Numbered from the stretch's first letter, positions 6,856 to 15,715 are shown. The stretch: 64,000 nucleotides of DNA from Reyranella sp. CPCC 100927 (GCF_007859315.1 NZ_VOHA01000024.1:45122-109121); one strand, 5' to 3'. Numbers and translations are program-made. Notes: generated from the sequence alone by a model not told the origin.

Positions 6856-9110
6856 GGGCGACGACACCTCCGGCGCCATGGCCGTCGGATCGGCCGCTGC
6901 GGGTTGTCGGCCATCGCGCGGTGCGGGCATCGGCACTCGCCAAGGTTACGGGCCGCGCCCGTTTTGCCTCGGACATCGCGCCCGTTGGCATGCTGCATGC
7001 CATCCTGCTGCGGGCGCGTATCCCGCGCGGGCGCGTGCTGCGGATCGATACGGCAGCGGCTGCCATGGTGCCGGGCGTCGTGCGCATCGTGGGGCCGTTT
7101 GATTTCCCCCAGCCACCCGGCCCGCTCTATCCGGGATCGCGCAGTCGTCCGGCCATCGATGCCGAGGTGCGTTTTGCCGGCGAAGAAATCGGCGCCGTGG
7201 TCGCGCAAACGTCTGCTGCGGCCCTCAACGCGGCGCGGCTGGTCCGGGTCGACTACGAGGCCCATCCGGCGGTCCTGACGATGGACGACGCGCTGGCGCC
7301 GGATGCGCCCATCCTGGGTGGCGAGAGCAATATCGTCAGCGGCGTCGACACGCTCGCCTGCGGTGACATCGATGTCGGCATCGCGGCGGCTGATGTCGTG
7401 ATCGAGGCGCGCTACGCGACTGCGGCGCAGCACCACAACGCGCTGGAGCCACACGGTTGTGTCGCGGCCTGGCAGGATGATGTGCTGACGCTGTGGGACT
7501 CCAACCAGGGCTGTCATGGGATCCGCGAGCGGTTGGCCATGGTGCTCGGGCTGCCCCACAACCAGGTGCGTGTCGTCAGCGACTATGTCGGTGGCGGCTT
7601 CGGCGGCAAGATCCACCTGAAGCCCTACCATGTCATTGCCGCGCAGCTGGCCCGCCTGACCGGTCGCCCGGTCCGCCTGTTCATGGACCGCCGCGAGGAA
7701 TTCATTGCCAGCCACCAACGCGCACCGACCGCGCGCAGCATTCGGCTGGGTGCAACCCGCGACGGCCGTCTGACTTTCATCGACCAGGTGGTGCGGGGGC
7801 AGGCCGGGCCGACCGACCTGTTTGCACGCAACGCAGCCGGTGCCGCCAACGGCATGCGGCTGCACGGTTGCACCAACATGCGCGCTGAGATCCGGCGGGT
7901 TCACACCAACACGCCGCCGCCCATCCCGTTTCGCGGACCGACCGCCGCCGAGGACATCTTCTGCCTGGAGCAGGCGATCGATGAAATGGCGCATGCGCTT
8001 GATCTGGACCCGCTGGAATTCCGCCGGCGCAATATCGCCACCGTCGAGCCGTTCGCGCGGTTGCCCTATGCCGGCAACGGCTTGCTGGCCTGCTACGAGC
8101 GTGGCGCCGCGGCATTCGGGTGGCGGTGGCGGCCGCCGCGCCGTTGTGGCGAGCGCGACGTCGTCCGCGGCATCGGCGTGGGGGCCGTCGCTTATGACGG
8201 CACGCTGTTCGAGGAAAGCCATGCCGAGGTTGCCGTCCGGGCTAACGGTCGGATCGAGGTCCGCGTCGGGTTAACCGAGATCGGCTGCGGCGCCGATACC
8301 ATCTTTGCGCAGATTGCCGCCGAGGCTCTTGATGTGCCGCTGCGCCTGATCGACACGCATTTCGGCGATACGCACACGACACCGCGCTCGATCGACTCGA
8401 CCAACCATAGCCGTACGACGACAGTCGTCGGCCCGGCGGTACGCGCCGCCGCGCAGGCGCTGCGACGACTGTTGCTGGAACACGGCGCTCGCTTGTTGCA
8501 GGCGGCGCCGGATCAGGTCGTTCAGCACGGCGCTGCCATCGCCCAGCGCGACGATGCTGGTATTGCGATCACGTTCGGCGAGATCGCCGCGGCGACCGGC
8601 GGTGTGGTGGTCGGCGCCGGTGAACGCGAGCGGCCGCCCGACGGCGTGTTCCAGGCCATGTTCGGTGCCCATTTCGTCGAGGTCGAGGTCGATACCGGCA
8701 CCGGTCGCGTGCGGGTCCTGCGTGCGGTATGCGCGCACGACGCGGGCCGCGTGGTCAACCCGCTGCTGGCCGAGAGCCAGGTCCATGGCGGCTTCTTGCA
8801 GGGCATGGGCATGGCGCTGCTCGAGGAGCCGCTGGTGGATCCCATCAGCGGACACCTGCTGAACGCCACCATGTGGGCCTATCGCACGCCGGGGTTCGCC
8901 GACCTGCCGGCTTCGATCCGTTTTGTCGATGGCTCGGTGCCCGACCGGTCGAACAGCCTCGGCGTCAAGGGCCTGGGCGAACCGCCGCTGATCGCGGCGG
9001 GCGCCGCCATTGCCAACGCCATCTTCAATGCCACTGGCGCGCGCGTGCGCAGCTATCCCATCACACCCGACAAGGTAATGGCTGCTCTCGCCGAGAGGAG
9101 CCGCGCGTGA
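6852..9110 (+). CDS. Molybdopterin-binding large subunit of xanthine/aldehyde oxidoreductase
   Basis: The 752-residue catalytic subunit starts at an ATG overlapping the previous stop (ATGA). After an N-terminal hammerhead domain (ASALAKVTGRARFASDIAPVGML) come the Mo-cofactor segments: GGGFGGKIHLKPYH, QRAPTARSIRLGA, IPFRGPTAAEDIF, and near the C-terminus GVKGLGEPPLIAAGAAIANAI, whose glutamate is the conserved catalytic base. The carbon-monoxide dehydrogenase loop AYxCSFR is absent, so this is not a form I CO dehydrogenase. Substrates of the family include aldehydes, purines and N-heterocycles. Order small-large-medium follows the cox/pao pattern. Confidence 0.9.
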   Translation: MRATTPPAPWPSDRPLRVVGHRAVRASALAKVTGRARFASDIAPVGMLHAILLRARIPRGRVLRIDTAAAAMVPGVVRIVGPFDFPQPPGPLYPGSRSRPAIDAEVRFAGEEIGAVVAQTSAAALNAARLVRVDYEAHPAVLTMDDALAPDAPILGGESNIVSGVDTLACGDIDVGIAAADVVIEARYATAAQHHNALEPHGCVAAWQDDVLTLWDSNQGCHGIRERLAMVLGLPHNQVRVVSDYVGGGFGGKIHLKPYHVIAAQLARLTGRPVRLFMDRREEFIASHQRAPTARSIRLGATRDGRLTFIDQVVRGQAGPTDLFARNAAGAANGMRLHGCTNMRAEIRRVHTNTPPPIPFRGPTAAEDIFCLEQAIDEMAHALDLDPLEFRRRNIATVEPFARLPYAGNGLLACYERGAAAFGWRWRPPRRCGERDVVRGIGVGAVAYDGTLFEESHAEVAVRANGRIEVRVGLTEIGCGADTIFAQIAAEALDVPLRLIDTHFGDTHTTPRSIDSTNHSRTTTVVGPAVRAAAQALRRLLLEHGARLLQAAPDQVVQHGAAIAQRDDAGIAITFGEIAAATGGVVVGAGERERPPDGVFQAMFGAHFVEVEVDTGTGRVRVLRAVCAHDAGRVVNPLLAESQVHGGFLQGMGMALLEEPLVDPISGHLLNATMWAYRTPGFADLPASIRFVDGSVPDRSNSLGVKGLGEPPLIAAGAAIANAIFNATGARVRSYPITPDKVMAALAERSRA

Positions 9111-10099
9111 CACCGTTCCGATTGATCGACGCCCGGTCAGCTGCGCACGCCATGACGCTGTTGGCCGAGCATGGTCCTGCCGCGCGGCTCATCGCGGCAG
9201 GGGGTGATCTGCTCGACCTGCTCAAGGAGGGCGTGGCGGGTGCACTCCAGCCGGCCCCGGCCGTGCTGATCAACCTCGGCACCGCTGACATGGCCGATGT
9301 TGCCTGGTCGGATGCCAAGCTGCGGCTGGGCGCGATGGCGACACTGGCCGATCTCGCCGCTCATGGTGATGTCCGGGCGGCGGCACCGATGCTTGTCGAG
9401 GCGATCGGCCGGATTGCCTCGCCACAACTGCGCAACGTCACGACGTTGGGCGGCAACCTGCTGCAGCGGCCGCGTTGCCTCTTCTTCCGCCATCCCCTGA
9501 TCGATTGCTTCAAGAAGGGCGGGCGTGGGTGTCCGGCGGCCGCCGCCGGTGATCCGCGTCTTCAGCCCGTCCTGGTTACGGCAGGGCCATGCTGCGCGGT
9601 GCATCCATCGGATCTGGCGCCCGTGCTGGTGGCGCTCGATGCCGTGATGGAAATCACCGGCCCGTCGGGACTGCGGGCGATCCCGATGGACGAGCTCTAT
9701 GCCGGCGCCGAGCGCAACCCTCGGGCCGAAGCCGTCATTGCGGCCGACGCGGTCGTCACCGCCATCCAGATCGCCACCGATGTCTTCTCGGGGCAGGCTT
9801 TCGAGAAGTTCACGGTGCGTGGCGCCAACGACTTCGCCAGTGCATCAGTGGCCGTGGCGGTCGCCGTGACGGACGGCGTCGTCCGCGACTGCCGCATCGT
9901 CTTGGGTGGTGCCGCGCTGAGGCCAGTGCGCAGCCGCGAGGCTGAAACGGTTGTGATCGGCCGCAAAGCGGCGCAGATCGTGACGGCCGACATTGCCAAC
10001 GCGGCTCTCCCCGGTGCGTGGGCATCGGACGCAGCCGGGCGTATCGAGGTCCTGCGCACCCTGATCGCGCGCACCTTGGCCCGGGCCATCGCGGCGTAG
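9107..10099 (+). CDS. FAD-binding medium subunit, PaoB-like with extra cysteine loop
   Basis: The 330-residue protein starts at a GTG overlapping the large-subunit stop (GTGA) and has the CO-dehydrogenase flavoprotein fold: LIAAGGDLLDLLKEG for FAD, IASPQLRNVTTLGGNLLQ, and a C-terminal CODH_FAD domain with FEKFTVRGANDFASASVAVAV. Between the FAD halves is an insertion with C124, C134, C142 and the C162-C163 pair (QRPRC, LIDC, GRGC, GPCC). This matches the loop that holds a [4Fe-4S] cluster in E. coli PaoB/YagS. The complex is therefore most like PaoABC-type aldehyde oxidoreductases. Confidence 0.88.
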   Translation: MTPFRLIDARSAAHAMTLLAEHGPAARLIAAGGDLLDLLKEGVAGALQPAPAVLINLGTADMADVAWSDAKLRLGAMATLADLAAHGDVRAAAPMLVEAIGRIASPQLRNVTTLGGNLLQRPRCLFFRHPLIDCFKKGGRGCPAAAAGDPRLQPVLVTAGPCCAVHPSDLAPVLVALDAVMEITGPSGLRAIPMDELYAGAERNPRAEAVIAADAVVTAIQIATDVFSGQAFEKFTVRGANDFASASVAVAVAVTDGVVRDCRIVLGGAALRPVRSREAETVVIGRKAAQIVTADIANAALPGAWASDAAGRIEVLRTLIARTLARAIAA

Positions 10100-10102
10100 C
10101 CT

Positions 10103-10140
10103 TGGCGCATTCCGTCAAATGTTTGGCGGGAAATGTCAAA
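10103..10140. promoter_or_regulatory. AraC-type tandem operator upstream of binding-protein gene
   Basis: Two direct copies of TGGCG-N6-GTCAAA start at 10103 and 10124, exactly 21 bp (two helical turns) apart. The same arrangement is found at 12518-12555 beside the AraC-family gene. A TAAGAG -10-like hexamer follows 20 bp after the second copy, suggesting an activator site next to the promoter of the gene at 10203. Confidence 0.7.
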
Positions 10141-10202
10141 TCTCCCTTGAGAGCGCCGGCTAAGAGAACCGGCATGGGCGAATCGCCTTGGGGGAGGAAA
10201 AG

Positions 10203-11414
10203 ATGACGTTTCGTGTCGCCGTCGCAGCCCTGATCGCTGCCGGCATCCTTGCCACAACGCCGGCCGTGGCGCAGAAGAAGTACGATCCGGGCGCCAGCGA
10301 CAGCGAGATCAAGATCGGCAACACCGGCCCGTATTCCGGTCCGGCATCAGCCTTCGGCACGGTCGGCACGGCGATGTCCGCCTATTTCAAGATGGTGAAC
10401 GACAAGGGCGGCGTGCGCGGGCGCAAGATCAACTTCATCAGCCTCGACGACGGCTACAGCCCGCCCAAGACGGTCGACCAGGTGCGCCGCCTGGTCGAGC
10501 AGGAACAGGTTCTGATGCTGTTCAGCAACCTCGGTACCGCCACCAGCGTCGCCATCCACAAGTACAACAACGCCAAGAAGGTGCCGCATGTGTTCGTTGC
10601 CAGCGGTCTTCACAAATGGTCCGACCCGCAGCACTTCCCGTGGACGATCGGCTGGGTGCCGTCCTATTTCATCGAGGGCGCGATCTACGGCCGCTACGTG
10701 CGCGAGAACGTGCCCAACCCCAAGGCGGCGCTGCTGAGCCAGAACGACGATGCCGGCAAGGAGTTCGTCGCCGGCTTCAAGCATGGCCTGGGCGACAAGG
10801 CCAAGGCGATCGTGGTCGGCGACGTGACGTATGAGTCGACTGACGGCACCGTCGACTCGCAGGTCATCATGCTGGCGGGCAGCGGCGCCAATGTTTTCTT
10901 CAATGCCGCCAGCCCGAAATTCGCGGCCCAGGCGATCCGCAAGGCCGGCGACATCGGCTGGAAGCCGGTTCAGTTCCTGATCAACACGGCCGCGTCCGTA
11001 CAGGCGACCTTGCAGCCGGCCGGCTTCGAGAAATCTATCGGTATCATCACGGCGCAATACCTGAAGGACCCGTCGGATCCGGCATGGAGCAACGATCCCG
11101 AGATGAACGCGTGGCGTGCCTTCATGGACAAGTATTACTCGAACGGCAGCAAGGCTGATTCCTTCAATGTCTATGCCGCCGCCGTGTCGGCGTCGCTGGT
11201 CCATGTCCTGGAGCAGAGCGGCGATGATCTGACGCGCGCCAACATCATGCGCCAGGCCGCCAGCCTGAAGGACGTGCGGGTGCCGTTGCTGCTGCCGGGC
11301 ATCCGCCTGAACACCACACCCGCCGACTTCTCACCCATCAAGCAGGTTCAGCTGGCGAAGTTCAACGGCAGGAACTGGGAGCTGTTCGGCGAACTCATCA
11401 GCAGCCCGAAGTGA
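10203..11414 (+). CDS. Branched-chain amino acid-type ABC transporter substrate-binding protein (LivK-like)
   Basis: A 403-residue exported binding protein. Residues 1-24 form a signal peptide (MTFRVAVAALIAAGILATTPAVAQ). The mature part starts KKYDPGASDSEIKIGNTGPYSGPASAFGTVG, typical of type I periplasmic binding proteins of the LivK/AmiC family. The ATG at 10203 follows GGGGGAGGAAAAG and is preferred over an upstream ATG at 10188. No permease or ATPase gene is nearby, so it is an orphan receptor or works with a transporter elsewhere. The tandem AraC-type operator in its promoter ties it to the regulator at 11447-12499 and the monooxygenase at 12625. Ligand unknown. Confidence 0.9.
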   Translation: MTFRVAVAALIAAGILATTPAVAQKKYDPGASDSEIKIGNTGPYSGPASAFGTVGTAMSAYFKMVNDKGGVRGRKINFISLDDGYSPPKTVDQVRRLVEQEQVLMLFSNLGTATSVAIHKYNNAKKVPHVFVASGLHKWSDPQHFPWTIGWVPSYFIEGAIYGRYVRENVPNPKAALLSQNDDAGKEFVAGFKHGLGDKAKAIVVGDVTYESTDGTVDSQVIMLAGSGANVFFNAASPKFAAQAIRKAGDIGWKPVQFLINTAASVQATLQPAGFEKSIGIITAQYLKDPSDPAWSNDPEMNAWRAFMDKYYSNGSKADSFNVYAAAVSASLVHVLEQSGDDLTRANIMRQAASLKDVRVPLLLPGIRLNTTPADFSPIKQVQLAKFNGRNWELFGELISSPK

Positions 11415-11415
11415 T

Positions 11416-11500
11416 CCTGGGAGTACGGGCCTCCAGTCCGCTTGTGTCAGGCGAAAGCAGACGCTTTCGCCTTGATGCGGGCGGGATGCCCGCGCTCCGG
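11416..11500. repeat. GC-rich palindromic repeat (CCTGGGAGCGCGGGC family) overlapping AraC gene end
   Basis: Left arm CCTGGGAGTACGGGCCTCC (from 11416) and right arm ending GGGATGCCCGCGCTCCGG (to 11500) enclose a small hairpin, AGGCGAAAGC/GCTTTCGCCT. The right arm and hairpin lie inside the 3' end of the AraC-family gene. Related copies are at 24926-25036 and, more diverged, at 46786-46823. Confidence 0.7.
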
Positions 11501-12499
11501 AGAGCCTTCACCGATCATCGATCGCGCCGATCGGCCGAACTGCGTCTTGATGAAGCGGCTGGCGGCGCTGGGCTCGGAGTAGCCCAGCAGATGACATAGC
11601 CTGTCCAGCGACGGCGGTGGTCGCTGGGCAAGGTGGTCCTTGACGACCTGCACCCGTACGAACGCCAGGATCTGGCCGAAGTCGGTGCCCTGTTCCGCCA
11701 GCCGTCGCTGCAGGGTGCGGGACGACATGGCGAGCAGGCAGGCGATCCGCTCCAGCGATGCACCACCGCCGGCCAACTGGGCGGCGATCAGGTTCTCGAC
11801 CTGTTGACGCAGGTCGGTGGGCCACTGCGCCTCCTGCCCCGAAAGGTGCTTCTCGAGAAACACGATGATCTGCGTGTCGCCGCTGGGCAGCCGGCGATTG
11901 AAATCGGTCCGGCTCATCAGGATGGCGTCGCGATCGGCCTCGTAATGGATGGGGCAACGGAAGAGACGCTTATGCACTGCGATCGACGGCGGCGGCGCGT
12001 GCGCGAACTCGACGCGTACCGGCGCCCAGCCGGCGCCCAGCATGGCACGTGCGTTCTTGATACTCTTGCCGACGATGGTCTCGGTGTACTGCCGCGCGTA
12101 GGGGCGTAGCGCCGGGTGCATGCCGCAGATGATGGCGACGTCGTCGCCCTCATACCGGCGCTCGAACGAGCGCGCGTTGTTGTGGGTGTGCACGTAGCGC
12201 TGCGCCAGCCGGAAGCGCTCGGCAAACGTGACGCAATGGGCGCCCAGCAGGCTCAGCGGACTGACGCTGCGTGGATCGAGCCATTCGGCGAAGCGCACTC
12301 CGATATCGGGCTGCCGCAGCGCCGCCGCGGCAGCCTCCATCAGATCGAGGATCAGCCGGGCGGAGACGGCCATCGGCGCCGCCGATGCGCGCAACGCCGG
12401 ATCGAGGCCGCCCACCTTCAAGGCGCGTTCGTCGAAACCGACATGATCGAGATAGGCGAGGAATTGCCGTACGGTCGCGGCCTGCGCGATCAGCTCCAT
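11447..12499 (-). CDS. AraC family transcriptional regulator
   Basis: A 350-residue regulator with an N-terminal arabinose-binding-like (AraC_binding_2/OruR type) domain and a C-terminal AraC DNA-binding domain around residues 240-330: LLAMSSRTLQRRLAEQGTDF for the first helix-turn-helix and LGYSEPSAASRFIKTQFGRS for the second. The last 20 or so residues (PERGHPARIKAKASAFA) are encoded by a palindromic repeat and have no family counterpart, so the original stop was probably lost by repeat insertion. Its promoter abuts a tandem TGGCG-N6-GTCAAA operator that recurs at 10103, which suggests autoregulation and control of both flanking transcription units. Confidence 0.9.
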   Translation of the reverse strand: MELIAQAATVRQFLAYLDHVGFDERALKVGGLDPALRASAAPMAVSARLILDLMEAAAAALRQPDIGVRFAEWLDPRSVSPLSLLGAHCVTFAERFRLAQRYVHTHNNARSFERRYEGDDVAIICGMHPALRPYARQYTETIVGKSIKNARAMLGAGWAPVRVEFAHAPPPSIAVHKRLFRCPIHYEADRDAILMSRTDFNRRLPSGDTQIIVFLEKHLSGQEAQWPTDLRQQVENLIAAQLAGGGASLERIACLLAMSSRTLQRRLAEQGTDFGQILAFVRVQVVKDHLAQRPPPSLDRLCHLLGYSEPSAASRFIKTQFGRSARSMIGEGSPERGHPARIKAKASAFA

Positions 12500-12517
12500 C
12501 CGCCAATCGTACCGTCG

Positions 12518-12555
12518 TGGCGCATTCTGTCAAATGATTGGCGGCGATCGTCAAA
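12518..12555. promoter_or_regulatory. AraC-type tandem operator between AraC gene and monooxygenase operon
   Basis: Two direct TGGCG-N6-GTCAAA repeats at 12518 and 12539, 21 bp apart, match the pair at 10103-10140 including most of the first spacer. A TAAAGT -10-like hexamer lies 20 bp beyond, the same distance as at the other site. It is positioned to serve the operon at 12625 and to sit over the regulator's own promoter. Confidence 0.7.
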
Positions 12556-12624
12556 GGATCCCGGCATGCGCTGACTAAAGTGCCGCCGCCTGCGCGCAGT
12601 CCGCGCACCAGGGGGCAGCAGCCG

Positions 12625-13893
12625 ATGAAGACGATCTTCTTCCATATGCAGGGTTATCGCGACCTGCCAGACGACTTTGCGACGCGCTACGAGAGCATCT
12701 GGATCACGCCACCCAACAGCGCGCTGTGCGATCCGGCCGCTGTGGCACGGTACATGCGCTGGAACGTGGAGGAACTCGAGCTTGCCGACGAGCTCGGCTT
12801 CGATGGCCTGGGCGTCAACGAGCATCACCAGAACGGCTACGGCTTCTGCAATTCGCCGAACCTCATCGCGTCGATCCTGGCGCGGCGGTCGTCGGATGCG
12901 GCGATCGTGGTGCTGGGCAACACGCTGCCGCTGTACAACCCGCCGATCCGCGTTGCCGAGGAGTTCGCCATGATCGACTGCCTCAGCGGCGGCCGGCTGG
13001 TGGCGGGCTTCCCGGTCGGCTCGCCTCCGGACTCGATCGGCAACTACGGCGTGCCGCCGACACAGATACGGCCGCGCTATTACGAGGCGCATGACCTCAT
13101 CATGCAGGCGTGGACGCGGCCCGGGCCGTTTCCATTCAACGGCGAATTCACAAAGCTGCGCTATGTCAATCCATGGCCGCAGCCGCTGCAGAAACCGCAT
13201 CCGCCGGTGTGGTTGGCCGGCGGCGGTTCGGTGGAGACGTGGAAGTTCGCTGCCGACAACAACTATACCTACAGCTATCTCAGTTTTAACGGGCACCAGT
13301 CCGCCAAGGGGATGATGGACGGCTATTGGGACCAGATCGACAAGGCCGGCCTGGACGATAATCCTTATCGCGCCGGCTTCGCCCAGCTGGTGGTCGTAGG
13401 GGCTACCGATGCCGAGGCGGAGCGGCTGTACCTGAAGCACATCCGGAACTTCTACGCCAAGGCGCTGCATGTGCCGATGCACCAGGCCGCGGTACCGGGT
13501 TTCATGACCAAGACGAGTGTCGAATTTGCCCTGCGGCAGGGCGCGGCGCGCGGCGCCTACAAGAACCTGATCGGTGATCCGCGCACGGCGTCGTGGAAGG
13601 ACTTCACCGAGACCACCCGCATGGTGATCGGCGGTAGCCCGTCGACAGTGGCGCAGCAGCTCGAGGCGGCCATCCGTAACCTGCGCATCGGTCACCTGAT
13701 GGTCGTGATGCAGATCCAGTCGATGGACCGCGAGCTGACCGAATACAGCATGCGCCTGTTTGCCAACCATGTGCTGCCCAGGATTCGCGGGATCTGGGAC
13801 AAGGAGGGCTACCAGGACCACTGGTGGCCACAGGGCGCGACGCGACATCGCGCACCGGCCAGGACTGCCGCTGGGGTGGAGATGGCCCGATGA
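12625..13893 (+). CDS. Luciferase-like flavin-dependent monooxygenase
   Basis: A 422-residue LLM-class flavin monooxygenase. Landmarks are ELADELGFDGLGVNEHHQNGYGF, DAAIVVLGNTLPLYNPPIRVAEEFAMIDCLSGGRLVAGFPVGSP and WPQPLQKPHPPVWLAGGGS. The C-terminus is typical of the longer alkanal monooxygenase-like branch. The ATG at 12625 starts the conserved domain; an in-frame upstream ATG at 12538 would run through the operator and is rejected. Its stop overlaps the start of the alpha/beta hydrolase (ATGA), so both are one operon, probably switched on by the adjacent AraC regulator. An oxygenation followed by hydrolysis is a natural inference for the pair. Confidence 0.9.
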   Translation: MKTIFFHMQGYRDLPDDFATRYESIWITPPNSALCDPAAVARYMRWNVEELELADELGFDGLGVNEHHQNGYGFCNSPNLIASILARRSSDAAIVVLGNTLPLYNPPIRVAEEFAMIDCLSGGRLVAGFPVGSPPDSIGNYGVPPTQIRPRYYEAHDLIMQAWTRPGPFPFNGEFTKLRYVNPWPQPLQKPHPPVWLAGGGSVETWKFAADNNYTYSYLSFNGHQSAKGMMDGYWDQIDKAGLDDNPYRAGFAQLVVVGATDAEAERLYLKHIRNFYAKALHVPMHQAAVPGFMTKTSVEFALRQGAARGAYKNLIGDPRTASWKDFTETTRMVIGGSPSTVAQQLEAAIRNLRIGHLMVVMQIQSMDRELTEYSMRLFANHVLPRIRGIWDKEGYQDHWWPQGATRHRAPARTAAGVEMAR

Positions 13894-14675
13894 CCGCCTC
13901 CATCTGCTCCATCGACGTCGCCGACGGTTTTCAGCCCAACCCGGTGCTGGTCAAGGGTGAGGGGGCGCCATTGGTCTATCTCCATGGCCTGCTGGGCCAG
14001 GAATGGAACGGCCTGGTCGATGGCCTGTCGGCGACGCGCCGCGTCTATGCGCCGGCGCATGCCGGCGCCGATGAGCCCGACGAACTGCGTCACCTCAACG
14101 GCATGCATGACCTCGTCCTTTACTATGACGATGTGCTCGACGCACTCGGGCTAGACGAGATCGATCTGGTCGGTCACTCGTTCGGCGGCATGGTGGCGGC
14201 CGAGATCGCCGCTGTCCGTCCCGACCGCGTGCGACGCCTGGTCCTCATCGACGCGCTGGGGCTGTGGCGTGACGATGCGCCGGTGGCGGACTTTCTTCTC
14301 GTGCCGCCCGACCGGCAGACGGCGCTGCTGCTGGGCGATCCGGCGACCAGCGCGGTACGCGCCCGGCTGGCGCTGCCCGACGACCCCGAGCAGCGGATTG
14401 TGCAAACCCTGCGACGCACCACGTCCATGGCCAGTATCGCGCACTTCCTGTGGCCGATTCCCGAGCGTGGCTTGGCGCGGCGGCTGCGCCGAATCAAGGC
14501 GCCGACCCTGATCGTGTGGGGTGGCGAGGACAGGCTGGTGCCGCCCACCTACGCCCAGGATTTCGCCGATGCGATCAGGACAGCCACCGTCGAGGTAATT
14601 GCCGGCGCCGGTCATACGCCGCACTTTCCCGACTGCCAGACCGTCCTGGACAAGGTGACCGCTTTCCTTGCGTAG
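13890..14675 (+). CDS. Alpha/beta hydrolase
   Basis: A 261-residue alpha/beta-hydrolase. The oxyanion strand VYLHGLLGQEW lies near residue 30, the nucleophile elbow GHSFGG places Ser97, the acid lies in LIVWGGEDRLVPP and the histidine in GAGHTPHFPD near the end. There is no signal peptide. Translation is coupled to the monooxygenase by a 4-base overlap. Relatives include meta-cleavage-product and lactone/ester hydrolases; a role in hydrolysing the monooxygenase product is inferred from context. The gene ends two bases from the convergent dioxygenase gene. Confidence 0.9.
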   Translation: MTASICSIDVADGFQPNPVLVKGEGAPLVYLHGLLGQEWNGLVDGLSATRRVYAPAHAGADEPDELRHLNGMHDLVLYYDDVLDALGLDEIDLVGHSFGGMVAAEIAAVRPDRVRRLVLIDALGLWRDDAPVADFLLVPPDRQTALLLGDPATSAVRARLALPDDPEQRIVQTLRRTTSMASIAHFLWPIPERGLARRLRRIKAPTLIVWGGEDRLVPPTYAQDFADAIRTATVEVIAGAGHTPHFPDCQTVLDKVTAFLA

Positions 14676-14677
14676 CC

Positions 14678-15715
14678 TCAGTTCGCCTGCAGCCGCACGC
14701 CTTCGGCGTTACGGATGTGGTCGTAGTTCTGACTCTGGTACCATTCCATGAACTTCAAATAGGTCGTCGGCTCGAATTTCGGTGGATTGTCGGGGCCGGC
14801 GCAGGACGGCAGGCACGTCATCTCATGCTCGAGCGCACAGTCGAAGAAGAACGGGATCGCATAGCGATCGCTGCCTGACCTGTTGACGACCCGATGCGGC
14901 GTGGCGCGGAAACGGCCGTTGCTCCAGCGGTTCAGCATCTGGCCGCTGTTGACCAGGAAGGCACCTTCGATCACCGGCGCATCGATCCAGCGCCCGGATG
15001 CGGTACGGAGCGACAAGCCGGGGATCTTGTTTTGCGCCAGCAAGGTCATGAACGAGGTATCGGCATGCGGCGCCAGGCCGTACTCGTTCTGCGCCAGGCT
15101 GGGCGTGTAGGGATAGTGTGACATGCGCAGCGTGTACTGCGGATCGGCGAACGCAACCGTGAAGTAGTCTGCAGGCAGGTCGAGCGCGGCGGCGTAGATC
15201 GGCAGAATGCCCCGCGCCAGATCCTCCATGGCATCGCAATAGGCGACGATGGTCTGGCGGAAACCCGGCAAGTCCGCCGGCCACAGGTTGGCGCCGCGGA
15301 AGCGCTTGTTGGCGCGCACGTCGGGATGGTCCGGCGGCAGGTCGCGCTTGACGAAATAGGCCTCGTTGAGGTTGGGGCGGTTGTTGGTACTGACGTCGGA
15401 GTGGCGCGTGGTCGCGGCCTTCATCGGCAAGTAGCCGATATTGTGCTCGTTGATCTTGAGCTTGAGCTTTTCCACGAGCGGTTGGGCGTGGAAGCGCGCG
15501 GCTTCGGCGAACACCCGGTCGACGAGAGCCTGCGGCACGCGATGGCCGGCCAGGAACCAGAAGCCGATATCCTCATAGGCGTGCCGCAGCTGCGCGGCGC
15601 ACGCGGCAACAGCGGCCGCATCACCGCTCAATGCGCCTGCGACGTCAATGATCGGTATCTCCTCGCTGACATCGGAACGGCCGGCGGCAGTGGAAGCATG
15701 GGCTGGATCGGGCAT
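14678..15715 (-). CDS. 2-oxoglutarate/Fe(II) oxygenase, isopenicillin N synthase family
   Basis: A 345-residue nonheme iron oxygenase. The N-terminal DIOX_N part contains IPIIDVAGALSGD and FWFLAGHRVPQALVDRVF. The jelly-roll core shows the iron ligands in APHADTSFMTLL (HxD) and in FRATPHRVVN (distal His), and a YAIPFFFDC segment near the 2-oxoglutarate site. Length and order match the plant/bacterial isopenicillin N synthase-like oxygenases. It is convergent with the alpha/beta hydrolase and divergent from the enoyl-CoA hydratase gene. Substrate unknown. Confidence 0.9.
   Translation of the reverse strand: MPDPAHASTAAGRSDVSEEIPIIDVAGALSGDAAAVAACAAQLRHAYEDIGFWFLAGHRVPQALVDRVFAEAARFHAQPLVEKLKLKINEHNIGYLPMKAATTRHSDVSTNNRPNLNEAYFVKRDLPPDHPDVRANKRFRGANLWPADLPGFRQTIVAYCDAMEDLARGILPIYAAALDLPADYFTVAFADPQYTLRMSHYPYTPSLAQNEYGLAPHADTSFMTLLAQNKIPGLSLRTASGRWIDAPVIEGAFLVNSGQMLNRWSNGRFRATPHRVVNRSGSDRYAIPFFFDCALEHEMTCLPSCAGPDNPPKFEPTTYLKFMEWYQSQNYDHIRNAEGVRLQAN

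Noticed and set aside
6358..10099. Carbon-monoxide dehydrogenase identity for the molybdenum hydroxylase
   Set aside because: The large subunit lacks the AYxCSFR active-site loop and the medium subunit has a PaoB-type cysteine insertion.
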